Below are positions 59,977 through 64,000 of a stretch of DNA of 64,000 bases, piece after piece. The notes beneath the pieces were generated by a model that ran no database searches, had not been told where the DNA came from, and saw only the letters and a program-made list of their open reading frames with translations. This stretch comes from Boletus sp. NGJ (lineage: Eukaryota; Basidiomycota; Agaricomycetes; Boletales; Boletaceae). A program made the position numbers and the translations under genes. The stretch spans positions 124,001 through 188,000 of the forward strand of contig JAGTXK010000219.1 of the NCBI GenBank assembly GCA_019096195.1, given 5' to 3'. Each line of letters opens with the position of its first letter. Positions within the stretch are counted from its first letter, which is position 1.

Positions 59977-60396
59977 TCATGTCGAATGTGCCCGCGCTAA
60001 ACGTTCCACAGCTCCGCATCCACTCGCCCCTCTTACACACACCACCGTACCACCTTCTTCATCTTCCGCGTCGGGTACAATGCACTTGACATCCTCCTCA
60101 CGAGGACATGGACATTCCGAGGGCCGAGCAACGCAGACCAAACTATCTGGACACAAATACAAGGAACATGGAACTGCAACGCTGCATAAATGTCTCATCA
60201 GACGGACTAGTAATCCACACGAACCTGCATCAGCGTGTGCAGTCCATTGCGAGCCTCCTTGCGGAGGTTGCTGTTGTCTTTGCTGTTGGCCTTGATGATT
60301 CTGATTCCCAAACATGTGGTCGAAAAATCCAAACTGCGCCGTCACGACAGATGATAGCGAGGCGAGTAGGATCGCACTGGTGGCAGGAAACCTCAT
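59977..60396 (-). CDS. LCL2: Long chronological lifespan protein 2 (LCL2), secreted/ER
   Basis: Small fungal protein of the secretory pathway, implicated in ER-associated degradation and lifespan in yeast. Start MRFPATSAILLASLSSVVTA at 60396 is a signal peptide, cleaved probably before QFGFFDHMFG. A Gln-rich stretch follows, then QWTAHADA; a 52-nt intron joins to VPCSLYLCPDSLVCVARPSE and CPCPREEDVKCIVPD. The rest is acidic then GGTVVCVRGASGC, with conserved paired cysteines, ending RLARAHST, stop at 59977. Length (about 120 residues) and cysteine pattern fit the family. Confidence 0.9.
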   Translation of the reverse strand: MRFPATSAILLASLSSVVTAQFGFFDHMFGNQNHQGQQQRQQQPPQGGSQWTAHADAGSCGLLVRLMRHLCSVAVPCSLYLCPDSLVCVARPSECPCPREEDVKCIVPDAEDEEGGTVVCVRGASGCGAVERLARAHST

Positions 60397-60799
60397 TTTA
60401 ACTCGGTGGTCCAAAGCTTCGTCGTGGGTTAGACTTTGTGTTATGCCCAAGGTATTATGTAATCATCTCATGCCACGTAGAATCCCATAAAATGAAAATT
60501 CAGCGAGCCAATTCCACCTGAAGTCAAGAACGCGACACGACGATATATTGGTACTGGTATCCAATTTAACATAACATTACGGTCTCGTAGGAGACGGTAC
60601 AAATCAATTAACAGCATGTGATAGCATGGACATACTCCGTAGATTCATCATAACACCTCCACACTCCCCAGCTTTACTAGCGTTTCTTTTGCAACAATAT
60701 GCAAAATTCCGACGACTGAATCCCTTGACATTTCCTGTCGCATTCCCTTTTTTCTTTAACGTGATTGGGCTCGCCCACCCGGAAAAGCCCCACGATAGA
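60397..60799. other. Spacer between LCL2 and KEN-box protein
   Basis: About 400 bp between tandem minus-strand genes. It should contain the LCL2 promoter and the upstream gene's 3' UTR. Open frames here continue an unspliced reading of the neighbour and are not supported. Confidence 0.35.
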
Positions 60800-61512
60800 C
60801 TAGCGTAGAGCCTGGCGTGCAGAAAAAGGTGTTCGTTGAGGATGAACAGCCTTGCTCGTCTGCACAGGTGTGCTGAGACACGATGCATCCGAACCATCGA
60901 GACCAGATGAGAGACGTTTCTTTGAACTGAGTTTCTTCGCCCTCCTCCTAAGTGGCACATTCTCCTTGTCCCCCTCGGGTCTGTCGATCTGAGCACCGTC
61001 ATCAGATGGCACTCTTGAAACCATGGTGTCGCGGCGATGTTCGCTGTCTCGGAAGATGGCGAAACCAGGATAGTGTCTTGACTGCGGGTCGGTGGATGAT
61101 TCGATTGTCGGCTTAGGGTAAAGCTCGCGGGAAGGCGAACACCGGTTGGAAGGAGACAATGTCCCTTGGGAACTCCTATAATTTCGAACGAGTCTAACAT
61201 GACATTTGAATTGACTAAACAAGAATCAGAGAAAGAATCATACCCTTTTGCGAGTCGTGACGGTCTGGTTGGAGTCACTGTGTGCATGTTGGAGTGCATA
61301 AATGGCACGGGATGAGATGGAGAGGATTTGGCGACATTATTGGAGAGTCGTGTGCCTGCTGCGTCCAAGACGCGACGCTTAGCAGGGTTGAGAGGGGTGG
61401 TTCGCGACGGAGACAATGTACGTTTGTGATTTCGTGGCGTTTTGCTTGCAGTAGGTGTGAGAAATTGTTCTAATGAAAGGTCTTGAAGTGGCATGCGACG
61501 AGGTGTCTCCAT
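60800..61512 (-). CDS. Disordered protein with KEN box and many S/T-P sites
   Basis: No family recognised. Start METPRRMPLQDLSLEQFLTP at 61512. Exon 1 is rich in Ser, Thr, Pro, Arg and holds repeated proline-directed sites (TPRR, KTPRN, LSPSR, TTPLNP, VTPTRPS). An intron of about 85 nt (GTATGA...TTATAG) joins RLAKG to SSQGTLSPSNRCSPSRELYP, with matching phase. Exon 2 contains EGDKENVPLRRRAKKLSSKK, a KEN box beside a basic cluster that may be a nuclear signal, and ends RTPFSARQALR at 60800-60802. About 210 residues. Composition suggests a CDK substrate degraded by APC/C; this is inference. Confidence 0.7.
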
Positions 61513-61699
61513 GATGGTCAATGGATGAGATTGTGAGATCAGCGGACCGACATCACCTTGGCCTCGAGGCTGAACTGGTGAGACAACAAAAATTGCCTGC
61601 CAGCGTAACCACAATAACGACAAACAATGGTTCGTCACGTGTCACCACAATGAAGTAGATTAGCTAAGCTTACATAGAGCTACTGTAAGTACGTCAAGA

Positions 61700-64000
61700 T
61701 CAAGCGACGGGCATAACCACATCGAACGCGCCAGTCCCCGTGAGGTTTGGTCGACCTATCACAATGTTGCCCGACGGCGTCGAAATGTCATCAAAGTCGC
61801 CGAATAAAGCCGCTTCCGACAAGAAAGCAGCCGTGGTTTCGTAGGACGCCTTAAGAAGTGGTGACGGATTGCTTGAAAGACCCTTTCGGTTGAAGGGCTT
61901 GTATCCACCATCAAAAGTCTATCATACATCAACTTCCCGACTTTTAACACGTGACTATGTGCTTACCATGTAGTCGGCAATCAACTCGAGATGTCTTATG
62001 TCGACATCGATCTTGTAGGCACTAAATACCCCCCCGACCTCACGCAGGATAGCAGCGCGTGCCATCTCTACGCCATAGGTCTTCAGAATAGAATATATGT
62101 CGTTAGAGTAGATGGTGTCGTAATCGATAATGCTGTCGCCCGCTCCGCCTGCAAATTGCCAGATGCCACGGAAATTTGACCCATTGGTAGTAAGCTGTAC
62201 TCCTAGATTTTCGAGTACCTCCAAACCAATAACAGAATGACAAACCTGGGCAGTCCCTTTCTCGTTTGCAAGTTTGAAGCAATCTGCAATACCGGGAATC
62301 TCACGGATGACAGTCTTGCGACAGGCGCGCTCTACGATCCCAACCAAGAGTAGTTTTGGGAAATCTGCAGAGAACTAGATCATTCTTCAGATGATATCTG
62401 CGCTGAGTCAACCAAAATACTCACATCAAGTTTGAATGAACATGCCGATCCCGAAAACTTGAAGTTCGAAGCTTGATGGAAACAGTCGACGAACATATCT
62501 GCGTTGACTTTGACCTGCTCGCGAAGTGTGGCAGGAGCCGGTGTCTTGTCGCTAGCCTCTTTACCGTCTGCCTCATCCTCTCCTTCAGAGGCATACACAG
62601 CTTCGATTGCAGCGTCGTCGAACTCTTCTTCATTCTCCTCGTCAGACTCATACGAAGCCTGTTCCTTTCTCTGGCGCGCACGCCTGCCGTCTTCGGCATC
62701 GGCGTCACCCTGTTCACTTTCCACATCCCCGACCTTCTCGACAGACTCCTCTCCGCCGTCGGCATCTGCGTCAGTCTCTCCCGCGACTAGTTCCTTCCTT
62801 GCCTTGCCTTTGCCGAGTTGTATTATCTGGCTCCTAAGATCGGTATCGAGTTTCTTCATTTCTAGTTGTATCTCGCGCTTCAATGTCGAAGGAAAGCGAC
62901 CCCCAAACACAGCAAGGATTTCAACCGCACTAACGTCATACTCTTCAACATACTCCTCTTCCGGGTAGAAAGAGAGGTCGACGAAGAACTCCGTCCGACG
63001 CGCATCACCCTGAACGCTCAGACCTTCCTTAACGGTAACCTTGTCGATGATTTGTGAAAGAACGAGCTTGCTGGCTCTCTTGCAGAAAGTTGTTATATCA
63101 CCGTCTAAAATGCCAGGCACGACGTCCATAATCATCGATGGGGTTTTAGGCTTTTGAGAGGCTGTCATTACTATCTCCCTTAGGCGAGGGATCCCTAAAG
63201 TGACATTTGCAGCACCGTGACCTATAGAGTAGATGAGAGAAACTGTAGGTAATCAAGAATATCACTTGCCAGCAAAGTGGAATGTGTTCAAGGTCATCTG
63301 CGTCGAAGGTTCGCCAACTCTGTAGCCGAATGATAAGCATGTCACAATTTCACAACGTTAACATGGAAGAGACCCACCCTTGAGATGCTAAAAGGCCAAC
63401 TGCTTCTCCGGGCTCAACCAGACTTCTCAAATACTTGACGTTCATCAGAAGGCGGAAATACCGGGGCTTCATAGCGTGTTGTCTGTGTTTGATCGCCTGT
63501 CTCGCTTCTGGGGTCTTGGACTTGATGGTCGGAGGGTTGGAGTCCAAATAGGCCTCGATGGACTCGGCAAATTTCTCTGAAGTACTTCCAAGATAGCGGG
63601 AAGGACTGAACATGTCAAGAGCGGGAGCCATCTCCTCCCGCGGAGCTGCGGTGTATTTACTGGGGCGTACTCTGGACCGTTTCAGCACCTTCTTCATATA
63701 AGCCGCTGCATCCTCGTCGTTGATCGCACCAGCGATGCTCTTCGGTTGATACAGGTTAAGAAGAGTATGTTGATTTTCCGCCACAAATTTGAACTGGAAG
63801 AGGTGCTTCTGCTTGGTGACATCAAGACCGTCTCCGCCATATAGGAATTGGTAAACAGAAGAGTCGCTACCACGAACGGTGTTGTCGTAATGGATACGAA
63901 CTCCCTCCAAGTGTTTTATGAGACACCGTTGCAAGTACCCTGAGCGAGACGTCTTCACAGCTGTGTCGATAAGACCTTCTCGACCAGCCATACAGTGGAA
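61700..64000 (-). CDS. RPA190: RNA polymerase I largest subunit RPA190 (3' part)
   Basis: Catalytic subunit of the polymerase that transcribes rRNA genes in the nucleolus; its 5' part lies right of the window. The first visible residues, [20 protein letters not shown], form the conserved start of the trigger-loop region. Then [40 protein letters not shown] with [12 protein letters not shown] (restored by splicing), a long acidic Pol I-specific insertion near 62500-62800 (many Glu/Asp), then [56 protein letters not shown], and the C-terminal [18 protein letters not shown] with stop at 61700-61702. Introns small. No break seen. Confidence 0.94.

Noticed and set aside
60604-61511. Longer unspliced frame for the KEN-box protein, reaching 60604
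   Set aside because: Removing a well-formed intron gives a polar, phosphosite-rich C-terminus with a KEN box; the unspliced tail is Arg/Cys/His-rich and looks random.
1-64000. tRNA genes, retroelements, DNA transposons, biosynthetic cluster
   Set aside because: None recognised by eye. The two gene-poor regions were inspected for ends and coding remnants without success; divergent short remnants could be missed without a search.

Overview
The window looks like a gene-dense nuclear segment of a basidiomycete fungus, most likely an agaricomycete. Nearly every gene is cut by several introns of about 40-65 nt with GT...AG ends, protein families are typically fungal (chitin synthase, SLA1, WSS1, LCL2, VID27, SVP26, GIS2), and intergenic gaps are mostly 50-800 bp. 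No bacterial operons, rRNA, CRISPR array or clear transposon was seen. I read about 30 genes. Most models were assembled by eye by joining exons across splice sites, so inner exon borders are approximate unless stated.

Region 1-12.4 kb: 3' end of the ESCRT-III gene SNF7/VPS32, the lipid-phosphatase NEM1, two related Dal5-type MFS permeases in inverted orientation around a trans-editing alanyl-tRNA deacylase (AlaX/AARSD1), then a cytosolic GH2 beta-mannosidase. Region 12.8-23.2 kb: Rheb GTPase, a small hypothetical protein, a RING protein, a class I-III chitin synthase, a doubtful small gene, COQ10 and the zinc-knuckle protein GIS2. A 2.6-kb gene-poor stretch follows. Region 25.8-35.1 kb: a divergent 14-3-3, deoxyhypusine synthase and a large Sec7 ARF-GEF.

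Region 35.2-47 kb: endocytic adaptor SLA1, DNA-protein-crosslink protease WSS1, SAGA subunit SGF73, a roughly 90-residue unknown protein, VID27, and a small membrane protein. Region 47.7-57.1 kb: SVP26/TEX261, a synaptojanin-type SAC plus 5-phosphatase, SF3A3 (PRP9) and an eIF4A-III/FAL1 helicase. A 2.3-kb gene-poor island is followed by SF3B6 (p14), LCL2, a disordered KEN-box protein and the 3' part of the RNA polymerase I largest subunit, which runs off the right edge.

The genes are mostly conserved housekeeping functions (membrane traffic, splicing, translation, wall synthesis). I found no convincing novel multi-gene system. The better leads are the divergent 14-3-3, the KEN-box protein, a catalytic motif split over three exons in WSS1, the tightly packed SGF73-WSS1 pair, and the two gene-poor islands that each contain a TATA-like box.
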